The notes under the pieces were generated by a model. It did not search any database and had not been told where the DNA came from. It saw nothing but the letters and a program-made list of their open reading frames with translations. 22,375 nucleotides of DNA, from contig DATFKA010000030.1 of assembly GCA_035268885.1 (NCBI GenBank), forward strand, positions 1 through 22,375, given 5' to 3'. A program made the position numbers and the translations under genes. How positions within the stretch are numbered: the stretch's first letter is position 1; every line of letters begins with the position of its first letter. Below are positions 15,530-22,375 of this stretch, piece after piece. Source of the stretch: DATFKA01 sp035268885 (GTDB lineage: Bacteria > Bacteroidota > Bacteroidia > Chitinophagales > Saprospiraceae).

Positions 15530-15575
15530 AAAGATTTGTTTATCATTTCTCTCAAGATACAAATCTTTGATAAAC
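15530..15575. repeat. Interleaved inverted repeats (pseudoknot order)
   Basis: AAAGATTTGT (15530-15539) is complementary to ACAAATCTTT (15559-15568), and GTTTATCA (15538-15545) to TGATAAAC (15568-15575). The order A-B-A'-B' cannot fold as one nested hairpin; it gives an H-type pseudoknot or two alternative hairpins. As DNA it may be paired operator sites. Confidence 0.6.
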
Positions 15576-15739
15576 TATACTTTCATCCCTTTATTTCCCC
15601 TTGGCTCGGTTTTCCTCTTTTGGAAAAACGAATCGGATAAGCTATCTTTAAATCTAGGTTTTCTCTAAAGGATTACCTTTTGCAGTTTCCCGGTAAGTTG
15701 TTGGCGCGACTCCGGGGAACTCTTTGGGACAACCGAAGA

Positions 15740-17008
15740 TTATTTCACGGCCATATTGTAGGCAGATTCTTCGGAGGCTGATTCGTAAGCATGCATATCG
15801 TGCTCGGCAAGGTCCAACCCTCTTTCTTCCTCACTTTCCGTAACCCGCACGCCCATTGTCACTTTGATCAAATACATCAGACCAAAGGCAGTGATAAAAG
15901 AGAAGGCACAAACCGATAAGGTACCGTAAAGCTGTGTCCACAATTGGCCCAAACCAGCAGAACTACCAAAAATACCTACGGCCAGGGTTCCCCAGATACC
16001 GCATACCAGGTGTACAGAGGTGGCCCCCACCGGATCGTCGATTTTTAAGGTTTTATCAAAGAAAACGACCGATAAGGGAATAATGACGCCCGCAATGGCA
16101 CCGATCAATATCGCTTCCAGCGGACTCATCAGGTCCGCGCCGGCGGTAATACCTACCAGACCTCCCAGAATACCGTTTAGTACCATAGATAAGTCATGTG
16201 TTTTAAACATAAACTGGGCCGTAAAAAAGGCGGCAACGGCACCGGCAGCAGCAGCCAGAGAAGTGGTCACAAAGACAAGGGAAACCATAACCGGATCTGC
16301 CGATAAAACGGAGCCACCGTTGAATCCAAACCAACCAAACCATAAGAGGAATACACCAATGGCTGCCAGCGGCATACTATGTCCGGGGATGGGTTTGATC
16401 CCATTGCGTAAATATTTTCCACTGCGTGGACCCAAGACGATTACGGCGGCTAAAGCGGCGGCCCCTCCCATGGCGTGTACCAGCGTAGAACCGGCAAAAT
16501 CATAAAAGCCAGCTTTGTCTAACCAGCCGCCTCCCCATTTCCAAAAACCAGTAATCGGGTAGAAAATAGCCACAAAGATGGCCGCAAATAATAGAAAGGA
16601 ATTTAATTTAATTCGCTCGGCTACCGCGCCCGATACAATCGTAGCGGCAGTGGCGGCAAACATGGCCTGGAAGATGAAATCTGTCCAAAAAGCATAGGCA
16701 CCGTCGGCGTAAGTAATACCCGGGTCTTCAGGAACAAAAAGGCCCAGACCACTGGATTCTAAAAAGCCGGGCAGGATGGCCGTTACCGCATCTCCACCGG
16801 CCCCGGGATACATAAGGTTAAATCCGCAGGTGAAATAGGTAAGCAATCCGATCGCAATGATCATGGCATTCTTAAAAAGAATGTTCACCGTATTTTTTCT
16901 CCTGACAAAACCTGCTTCGAGTGCAGAGAAGCCCAGGTGCATGACAAAAACCAATACGGTAGCCACCAGCATCCAGACATTATTCGCAGTAAATAATGCT
17001 TCGTTCAT
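15740..17008 (-). CDS. amt: Ammonium transporter (Amt family)
   Basis: This is a 422-residue inner-membrane channel/transporter that brings in ammonium. About eleven hydrophobic helices are visible. The paired pore histidines are H178 (STLVHAMGG) and H333 (TSVHLVCGIWG), and GWFGFNGGS (225-233) is the family signature. The N-terminus FSALEAGFVRRKN replaces the LALFYGGMVRxKN of classical AmtB and lacks a signal peptide; this variant is known among Amt proteins (from memory). The cytosolic tail is acidic (ESEEERGLDLAEHD). It is the second gene after glnK (84-bp gap), so P-II gating of the channel is expected. Past the stop only a weak stem is seen. Confidence 0.96.
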   Translation of the reverse strand: MNEALFTANNVWMLVATVLVFVMHLGFSALEAGFVRRKNTVNILFKNAMIIAIGLLTYFTCGFNLMYPGAGGDAVTAILPGFLESSGLGLFVPEDPGITYADGAYAFWTDFIFQAMFAATAATIVSGAVAERIKLNSFLLFAAIFVAIFYPITGFWKWGGGWLDKAGFYDFAGSTLVHAMGGAAALAAVIVLGPRSGKYLRNGIKPIPGHSMPLAAIGVFLLWFGWFGFNGGSVLSADPVMVSLVFVTTSLAAAAGAVAAFFTAQFMFKTHDLSMVLNGILGGLVGITAGADLMSPLEAILIGAIAGVIIPLSVVFFDKTLKIDDPVGATSVHLVCGIWGTLAVGIFGSSAGLGQLWTQLYGTLSVCAFSFITAFGLMYLIKVTMGVRVTESEEERGLDLAEHDMHAYESASEESAYNMAVK

Positions 17009-17092
17009 ATGGTTGATTTGTTTTGTTTTAAAATTGTTGCTAATGAGCTTCCGCTCCGTGGTTGGTATTGGCTAGGGCAAATAAAAACAAAG

Positions 17093-17431
17093 TTAAATAG
17101 CTTCGGAATTTTTCTCCCCCGTACGGATACGGGTGACACTGTCGATATCATAAACCATAATCTTACCGTCACCGACTTCGCCGGTTTTTCCTGAAGACTC
17201 AATGGCTCCCACAATGGCCTCGACCTTGTCTTCGGTCGTTAGAATGTCCAATTGCAGACGAGCGATGTAGTCTGCATCGTAAATACTTCCTCGATACATC
17301 AGCTTTTCGCCTTTTTGTAGGCCAAAACCCTTGACATCTTTTAGTGTGAAGAATCGGACACCAATTTCGGCCAGGGCATCCCTCACTTTATCAAAACGAG
17401 AAAGGCGAATAATGGCTTCAATTTTTTTCAT
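17093..17431 (-). CDS. glnK: P-II nitrogen regulatory protein
   Basis: This 112-residue protein is normal P-II length. It aligns along its length with GlnB/GlnK: MKKIEAIIRLSRFDKVRDAL, the T-loop with YRG (46-48) and Y51, the tyrosine uridylylated in proteobacteria, the B-loop TGEVGDGKIMVYD, and the C-terminal RIRTGE. P-II trimers sense ATP/ADP and 2-oxoglutarate and bind partners. Placement directly before amt makes block of the channel the likely main role. A TAnnTTTG-like element (minus strand, 17088-17095) overlaps its stop codon and might give amt extra expression. Whether Y51 is modified here is unknown. Confidence 0.96.
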   Translation of the reverse strand: MKKIEAIIRLSRFDKVRDALAEIGVRFFTLKDVKGFGLQKGEKLMYRGSIYDADYIARLQLDILTTEDKVEAIVGAIESSGKTGEVGDGKIMVYDIDSVTRIRTGEKNSEAI

Positions 17432-17538
17432 CTGTTTATATTTTGATTTTTACTCTTGTTCCGTTAAGATGAAATGAAGTTGTTTAAGAATACCTGAGAT
17501 TTGAGTTTTCAGCGTACCTAAAATTTGTTATCTTTAAA

Positions 17539-17614
17539 GATCAATAATTCGCAATTTTAGAATATACATTTTGATCAGGCAGACTAATATTATATCAATT
17601 GATCTTGCGAATTA
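17539..17614. repeat. Second interleaved inverted repeat
   Basis: TAATTCGCAA (17545-17554) and TTGCGAATTA (17605-17614) are a perfect 10-bp inverted repeat. GATCAAT (17539-17545) also pairs with ATTGATC (17598-17604). The order X-Y-X'-Y' is the same non-nested topology as at 15530-15575. Confidence 0.6.
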
Positions 17615-17619
17615 CCGGG

Positions 17620-17699
17620 GTAAGTGATCCTGTATGTTTCTATAATCAGGAAAGTTTTTTTCCTGGATTGGAAACTCCGGTTCATACCTAATCACTTGC
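17620..17699. ncRNA. Possible structured RNA element (nested stems)
   Basis: The outer stem joins 17620-17628 (GTAAGTGAT) to 17691-17699 (ATCACTTGC), 9 pairs with one G-U. After a 3x3 internal loop, GTATG (17632-17636) pairs with CATAC (17683-17687). Inside, 17644-17669 forms AATC-AGGAAA with TTTCCTGGATT (one bulge). This could be a leader RNA of the plus-strand gene, a small RNA or a DNA-level structure. No known class is recognised. Confidence 0.35.
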
Positions 17700-17704
17700 T
17701 CTTA

Positions 17705-17732
17705 AAAAGTAAGAAATATATTTCTTTCTTTT
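17705..17732. repeat. 28-bp palindrome
   Basis: AAAAG-T-AAGAAATA is followed directly by TATTTCTT-T-CTTTT, a palindrome with a single T-T mismatch per arm and no spacer. It may be a dimeric regulator site; it is A/T-rich. Confidence 0.5.
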
Positions 17733-17859
17733 GCCAGGACAAATGTAAAGCAATGGTAAAAACCAAAGTAAGTAAATTTACTATTGCCTGTGATGTTCAA
17801 AAGGGTGTTTTTGTAAATTAAACCCTGTAAATCAATAGGTTAAACTAAAGAGCATTGTT

Positions 17860-19419
17860 ATGTTCAACACCCAAAAAGATCAATTATTTACGCTGGTTAA
17901 GTCGCTGAGTAAATCCGAAAAAAGAAATTTTAAGCTTTACGTCAATCGGTTTCAGCATCGGGGGAGTACGAAATCTCTTAAATTATTTGATACCCTGGAT
18001 AAATTAGATGCCTATGATGATGCTTTGGTTATTGATAAAAACCGGGGCATTAATAAAAAGAATTTACCCAATCTAAAACGACATCTCTACAAACAAATAT
18101 TAACCAGCCTTCGCCTGATCCATATCAATAAAGAAATTGATATCGAAATTCGAGAACAGCTGGACTTTGCCCGCATTCTGTACGGTAAGGGCATGTATAT
18201 GCAAAGCCTGAAAATACTGGAACGCATCAAGCGGATTGCCGTGGATCACCATCAGGATATTCTCCACCTGGAAATCCTGGATTTTCAAAAAAGGATTGAA
18301 GCTCGTCATATTACCCGAAGCAGACAGGCGGGGAAAATTGAAGATCTGCTCTCCAATGCCATACGCCGCAGTTGGGTGACCTACGCCGCCAGTCTCTTCT
18401 CCAGCCTGAATATTCAGATTCACGGTTGGTACATTGAAAATGGACATGCGATATCGCCTGAGCAAAGAGAAGCCATTCTAATTTTTTATGAAAAACAAAC
18501 CCCAACCGAATTAGAAGCAGACCGGATGACTTTCCACGAGAAAGTAAATCTGCACCAGGCGAATATGTGGTTACATTACATCCTTTTGGACCTAAAAAAA
18601 AGTCAGGACTTTGCTCTGAATTGGATCAATCTATTCGATTCGGATCAGGCCCTGATGGATAAAGATCCGGATTTGTATATGCGGGGGTATTATTATCTGT
18701 TGACCCTGCTCTTCATGCAGGGAGACCGGGAAAATATGCAGCGTTATTTTCAAAAATTCGACCAATTTATTAAGGCCCGGCAGGAGCTGTTTAACGAGAA
18801 CTCAAGTATGACGGCCTTCGTTTATCGACAATTGTCCAACCTGAATTACGCACTTTTGCAGCGAAACTTTTCCGCCATTATTGAAAAAGAGCAAAGTATT
18901 CTGGGCCAAATTGATCGCTTTCAGGCCTTGCTTGATCCCCATCGGGCTATCCTGTTTTACTATAAATTTGCCTATGCGCAATTTGCATTGCGTGCTTATG
19001 ATCAATGTCTACTTCGGTTGAATGCCATTCTGAGTTATAGCGACAATTTCTTACGCTCGGATGTATTATATGCGGTTCGCTTACTGCAAATCATCTGTCA
19101 CGTAGAATTAGGGAATTTCGACGTGGCCACTCATTTGATTGTCTCTTGTAAACGGTCTTTTTCACAACGGACGAATGTGAGTCCATTACAGCATAAATTG
19201 CTAAGTTTTCTGGATCGTCTCTGTAAGATATCTCCGAACCAGCACCAAAAACTCTTTCTGAGTTTTTGGCAAGAGGCAGCTCCGCTATCAACCAGCTCAA
19301 AAGAATTTAGAAATACCCTATTTTTAAACCTGAAACCCTTTATTGCCCATAAGTTAGACAAGACTGAGGATGATTTGATGCATCCTGATTTTACGATAAA
19401 AGCCATTGCTGACAAATGA
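17860..19419 (+). CDS. Predicted helical (TPR-like) cytosolic protein, function unknown
   Basis: This 519-residue protein is not assigned to a named family by me. It lacks signal peptide and membrane segments and is almost entirely predicted alpha-helix. It starts with a basic segment (LVKSLSKSEKRNFKLYVNRF) typical of a conserved Bacteroidota hypothetical group. Later repeats of paired helices (for example the LLTLLFMQGDRENMQRYFQKF and LYGKGMYMQSLKILERIKRI regions) are spaced like tetratricopeptide units, suggesting a protein-interaction scaffold. Its stop overlaps the start of the next gene by four bases (ATGA, 19416-19419), so the two are translationally coupled. The long structured region upstream may contain its leader. 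Confidence 0.85.
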   Translation: MFNTQKDQLFTLVKSLSKSEKRNFKLYVNRFQHRGSTKSLKLFDTLDKLDAYDDALVIDKNRGINKKNLPNLKRHLYKQILTSLRLIHINKEIDIEIREQLDFARILYGKGMYMQSLKILERIKRIAVDHHQDILHLEILDFQKRIEARHITRSRQAGKIEDLLSNAIRRSWVTYAASLFSSLNIQIHGWYIENGHAISPEQREAILIFYEKQTPTELEADRMTFHEKVNLHQANMWLHYILLDLKKSQDFALNWINLFDSDQALMDKDPDLYMRGYYYLLTLLFMQGDRENMQRYFQKFDQFIKARQELFNENSSMTAFVYRQLSNLNYALLQRNFSAIIEKEQSILGQIDRFQALLDPHRAILFYYKFAYAQFALRAYDQCLLRLNAILSYSDNFLRSDVLYAVRLLQIICHVELGNFDVATHLIVSCKRSFSQRTNVSPLQHKLLSFLDRLCKISPNQHQKLFLSFWQEAAPLSTSSKEFRNTLFLNLKPFIAHKLDKTEDDLMHPDFTIKAIADK

Positions 19420-21539
19420 TCTGCTATTCCGAAAAGCTCCTGATCAGAATGCCCCGCTTGATTACTTTGGTATCGCTGTTTCTCGGTTCGGCCCTTTGCG
19501 CCCAGGATATAGGAGCTGATCTTCTTTTACCTCCCGAATCTCTCGAGGCGATCGAAGACTTTTTCCAGAACACCAGTTCGGAAGGCGACTTTGATTTTAA
19601 TACCCTCTTTGAGCAGCTGGAAGCCTACCTGGAGCGCCCCCTCAATATAAATCGGGCAGAAGAAGCCGATCTGCGCGGCCTGGGCTTATTAACCGATGTG
19701 CAGATACTCAACTTCATCCGACATCGTCAGGAAACCGGGGATTTATTAGCCATCTATGAACTACAAGCTATTTCGGGTTTTGACCAAAATACCATACTTC
19801 GCATTCTGCCTTTCGTCCGGGTACAGTCTAACCTGGATGATTTTCAACTGGGCCTGGGGGAGATGCTGCGGGAGGGAAAGAACGAATTGTATCTGCGCTG
19901 GAATCGAATTTTAGAGACGCAGCGGGGCTACCGTATTCCCGAGAATCCGGGGGCAAATCGGTACCTGGGGTCTCCCAATCAATATTATGTACGCTACAAG
20001 CACAGCTATTATAATCGCATGAGTTACGGTCTCACGATGGAGAAAGACCGCGGAGAAGAATTCTTTAGGGGATCGAACCCACAGGGCTTCGATTATTACT
20101 CTGCTCACTTTTACTTGAAGGATTATCGCTCCTGGCTAAAAGCGCTGGCGATTGGCGATTTTCAGGTGAGTTTTGGGCAGGGCCTGATTCAGTTTTCTGG
20201 ATTTGGATATGGGAAATCTGCCCAGGCAACAACTATTAAGCGTTCGGGCCAGACCATTCGTCCCTACAGCTCTGTGAATGAAGCCTTATTTATGCGGGGT
20301 GCCGCAATCGAACTCGCACCGACACCCTATATTGATGTCGCGTTCTTCGCCTCTTCCCGCCGTCGCGACGGGAACCTGATCAGCGCCATTGACTCTTTGG
20401 GTAATGAAACTTTTGAGGCAGCCATTTCTTCGTTTAACGATTTTGGCTTACACCGGACTCCCGCCGAGATTGCCGACGAGGGGGCGATCGGACAAAAGAC
20501 AGTAGGGGGAAGTATCCGTTTACACAAAAATGCCAGACATATTGCCTTTAATCTGCTCTATGATCGGCTAGACAAGCCACTGGATATCCGCCCCCGTCCC
20601 TATAATCGCTTTAATTTTAGTGGCGATCGCCTATTGAATGCCAGCGTAGATTATTCCTTTTTGTACAATAATTTTAACTTCTTTGGAGAGACGGCCATTA
20701 GTGATAATGGAGGCTGGGCGACCACGAATGGCCTTTTAATTGGACTGCATCGGCGGGTGGACCTGGCCATGCTGTACCGTAATTTCCAACGGGATTACCA
20801 GGCCCTGAATGCCAATCCTTTAGCAGAGGGGATTGGAGCCCGCAACGAAGAGGGCTTCTACCTGGGTTTAATCCTTCGACCCGCTTCCAAATGGGAGTTT
20901 TCGGCATACTTTGATCAGTTTCGTTTTCCCTGGCTGCGCTTCCAGGTGGATGCGCCGAGTGGAGGCTACGAATACCGGGCCCGGCTGGCCTATGAACAGC
21001 GCCGCCGCCTTAGAATCTATCTGGAAGTGAGAAATGAATCTAAAGACATCAATGCGCCGGATAATGAGACCGCTTTTAATTTTGCCGTAAGGCGGACCCT
21101 CTTCCAAACGCGCTTACACATAGGAAATCAACTGAGTAAAGCCCTGGAACTACGCTCCCGTTTTGATTGGGGATACGTAGATGATGAAATTGAGGGACGA
21201 CGCCACGGATTTGTTATCTTACAGGATATTATATTTCGGCCCATTGATTCTCCACTGGCCTTTTCGGCCAGGTATGCACTATTTGATACCCATGGATATA
21301 CCATACGTTTTTATCATTACGAAAATAACCTGTTGAATACTTTTTTGATACCAGCTTATTATAACCGGGGCAGCCGTGCCTACGTCAATCTTCGCTATCG
21401 ACCCTCCCGGAATCTAACGCTGGAGGCTAGACTGGCGCAGACCTTCTGGTCGGACAGGGAGTCGGTAGGCAGTGGCTTAGAGCAGGTGGCCGGCCCCGTA
21501 AGAACGGAGGTCGGCGCTCAAATAAAATTACGTTTTTAA
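19416..21539 (+). CDS. Outer-membrane beta-barrel protein with helix-hairpin-helix N-terminal domain
   Basis: This is a 707-residue exported protein. A signal peptide is clear (RLITLVSLFLGSALCAQ, to about residue 30). An internal ATG at 19449 gives an even more typical leader, but I prefer 19416 because it overlaps the previous stop as ATGA. Residues ~72-136 contain ComEA-like helix-hairpin-helix motifs (PLNINRAEEADLRGLG and LQAISGFDQNTILRILPF). The rest (~145-707) alternates polar and aromatic residues in short strands with many Tyr, Arg and Phe, and ends in a phenylalanine (QIKLRF), as expected of an outer-membrane barrel. In ComEA such motifs bind DNA, so DNA uptake or binding is one guess. 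They may instead be a periplasmic plug. The function is unproven. Confidence 0.85.
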   Translation: MICYSEKLLIRMPRLITLVSLFLGSALCAQDIGADLLLPPESLEAIEDFFQNTSSEGDFDFNTLFEQLEAYLERPLNINRAEEADLRGLGLLTDVQILNFIRHRQETGDLLAIYELQAISGFDQNTILRILPFVRVQSNLDDFQLGLGEMLREGKNELYLRWNRILETQRGYRIPENPGANRYLGSPNQYYVRYKHSYYNRMSYGLTMEKDRGEEFFRGSNPQGFDYYSAHFYLKDYRSWLKALAIGDFQVSFGQGLIQFSGFGYGKSAQATTIKRSGQTIRPYSSVNEALFMRGAAIELAPTPYIDVAFFASSRRRDGNLISAIDSLGNETFEAAISSFNDFGLHRTPAEIADEGAIGQKTVGGSIRLHKNARHIAFNLLYDRLDKPLDIRPRPYNRFNFSGDRLLNASVDYSFLYNNFNFFGETAISDNGGWATTNGLLIGLHRRVDLAMLYRNFQRDYQALNANPLAEGIGARNEEGFYLGLILRPASKWEFSAYFDQFRFPWLRFQVDAPSGGYEYRARLAYEQRRRLRIYLEVRNESKDINAPDNETAFNFAVRRTLFQTRLHIGNQLSKALELRSRFDWGYVDDEIEGRRHGFVILQDIIFRPIDSPLAFSARYALFDTHGYTIRFYHYENNLLNTFLIPAYYNRGSRAYVNLRYRPSRNLTLEARLAQTFWSDRESVGSGLEQVAGPVRTEVGAQIKLRF

Positions 21540-21555
21540 CACATGACCAGACCTT

Positions 21556-22375
21556 ATGGATAAATATAAAATCATCGGACTGATGTCCGGCACTTCCCTG
21601 GATGGACTGGATTTGGCTTACTGCCATTTCACCAAAGTACGGGACCGGTGGCAATATAAATTAGTGGCTCAAAAAAGCATTGCGTATAGCCTGGCCCAAA
21701 GTCAGAAACTAAAAAACAGCGTACAGTTAGCAGCGGATGACCTTTTGCATTTGGATATTTTATTCGGGCAGTGGTTAGGCCAGCAGATAGCACTTTTTGT
21801 AGAAGAGCAGCATTTAGAACCCGATTACGTAGCCAGTCATGGACACACCGTTTTTCATCAGCCAGAACGGCGCTTGACCTATCAAATGGGCAACGGACAG
21901 GAACTGGCCAATGTCTCCGGCTTGCCCGTTATCTGTGATTTTCGATCTAAAGACGTCCTACTAGGTGGCCAGGGAGCACCCCTGGTACCCGTGGGGGATC
22001 AGGAGCTTTTCAGTGAATATACCTTCTGTTTAAATTTAGGGGGTATTGCGAATATGTCCTTTGCCCTGCACGGCCAACGCATTGCTTACGACGTCTGTCC
22101 GGCAAATATGTTGTTAAACGAGGGCGCAGGCCAACTGAATTTACCCTATGACAAAGGCGGGCGGATTGCTCGGGATGGGAAAATGGATCATGCTACCCTG
22201 GCTAAATTAAATGCGCTGCCTTATTATCAAAAAGAATTTCCCAAATCGCTGGGGTATGAATGGTTTGTGGCAGAGATGCTCCCCATTATCGAAAAAAGCC
22301 AGCTGGATCCGGCAGATTTATTACGTACCGGGGTGGAACATATTGCCCAAAGAATAGCCCATGATGTACTACAGT
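21556..22375 (+). CDS. anmK: Anhydro-N-acetylmuramic acid kinase (3' end beyond window)
   Basis: The first 273 residues of a ~350-390-residue kinase are present. AnmK converts 1,6-anhydro-MurNAc from cell-wall turnover to MurNAc-6-phosphate, recycling peptidoglycan. Motifs are intact: GLMSGTSLDGLD (8-19, ATP phosphate binding), SHGHTVFH (94-101), LLGGQGAPLVP (135-145), LNLGGIAN (159-166) and YDVCPANMLLNE (178-189), with D179 the likely catalytic base. An earlier ATG at 21543 is out of use, since its frame stops after six codons; the start at 21556 lies 16 bp beyond the barrel gene, so co-transcription is likely. The frame is open to the window edge. Confidence 0.95.
   Translation, partial: MDKYKIIGLMSGTSLDGLDLAYCHFTKVRDRWQYKLVAQKSIAYSLAQSQKLKNSVQLAADDLLHLDILFGQWLGQQIALFVEEQHLEPDYVASHGHTVFHQPERRLTYQMGNGQELANVSGLPVICDFRSKDVLLGGQGAPLVPVGDQELFSEYTFCLNLGGIANMSFALHGQRIAYDVCPANMLLNEGAGQLNLPYDKGGRIARDGKMDHATLAKLNALPYYQKEFPKSLGYEWFVAEMLPIIEKSQLDPADLLRTGVEHIAQRIAHDVLQ

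Larger units (their letters stand above)
15391..15739 (-). other. 349-bp intergenic region between amt and glnA
   Basis: No gene is seen here. The region holds a candidate glnA promoter element (15447-15454) and an interleaved inverted repeat (15530-15575). Past the amt stop there is a near-perfect stem pairing GTTTCCCGG (15685-15693) with CCGGGGAAC (15712-15720), 8 of 9 pairs. That stem is not followed by T on the minus strand, so it is at best a poor terminator for amt. Confidence 0.6.
17432..17859. other. 428-bp divergent intergenic region rich in inverted repeats
   Basis: This gap lies between glnK (-) and the helical protein gene (+). I find no convincing coding sequence; a 65-codon frame starting at GTG 17624 looks like chance. 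It contains a 12-bp palindrome ATCTTTAAAGAT (17530-17541), an interleaved inverted repeat (17539-17614), a nested hairpin (17620-17699) and a long palindrome (17705-17732). A TACATTTG promoter-like element lies on the minus strand at about 17734-17741, some 300 bp from glnK. It must hold the glnK and downstream-gene promoters, which I could not fix with confidence. Confidence 0.6.

Noticed and set aside
17624..17821. 65-codon frame in the glnK-divergent gap
   Set aside because: It starts at GTG within a hairpin, has no ribosome site or recognisable pattern, and runs through the palindrome.
1..22375. Mobile elements, CRISPR arrays, tRNA/rRNA
   Set aside because: No transposase, regular spaced repeats, integrase, attachment site or cloverleaf was seen in any intergenic stretch.

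Overview
The window (22,375 bp) looks like a chromosomal segment of a marine-type Bacteroidota, most like the Saprospiria/Lewinella group. This is inferred from the protein families, the TAnnTTTG-like promoter elements, weak Shine-Dalgarno sequences, a PLP-lyase fusion common in that phylum, and a eukaryote-type (GSII) glutamine synthetase. I see no insertion sequence, prophage, CRISPR array, tRNA or rRNA. Base composition looks even, and nearly all the space is filled by intact genes.

Layout. (1) 1-211: a palindrome-rich non-coding edge and the terminator of nhaC. (2) 212-1669 (-): NhaC-type Na+/H+ antiporter. (3) 1770-4838 (+): a 1022-residue fusion of an APH-type kinase, an M23/LytM peptidase domain and a class III aminotransferase-fold phospho-lyase. 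(4) 4841-7034 (-): a cysteine-less thioredoxin-like protein and a PAS-PAS-AAA+-Fis sigma54 activator. (5) 7204-10120 (+): a stress-like run of ECF sigma factor, NhaA antiporter, PA2169/DUF2383 four-helix protein and cysteine-less ArsC-fold protein. A near-consensus sigma54 promoter lies just before it, and a strong terminator closes it. (6) 10211-12078 (+): an OmpA-domain lipoprotein and a secreted protein with a C-terminal membrane anchor. (7) 12166-12651 (-) Dps, divergent from 12789-14240 (+) carotenoid oxygenase. (8) 14365-17431 (-): a nitrogen module transcribed glnK, amt, glnA. (9) 17860-21539 (+): a translationally coupled pair, a helical cytosolic protein and an outer-membrane barrel with a helix-hairpin-helix N-terminus. 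(10) 21556 to the window end (+): anmK, cut by the edge.

How the genes may work together. The ammonium transporter, its P-II regulator and glutamine synthetase form a clear nitrogen-assimilation unit. The sigma54 activator, ECF sigma factor, NhaA, ferritin-like protein, ArsC-like protein and nearby Dps suggest a pH, sodium or oxidative stress region, possibly controlled by a sigma54-to-ECF cascade (inference). The fused enzyme probably phosphorylates an amino alcohol and then eliminates phosphate and ammonia from it. AnmK recycles cell-wall sugar.

The most unusual non-coding signals are in the nitrogen region. They are a three-way-junction-like convergent terminator after glnA, two interleaved (pseudoknot-order) inverted repeats on either side of glnK-amt, and an 80-nt nested hairpin plus a long palindrome in the 428-bp gap upstream of glnK.
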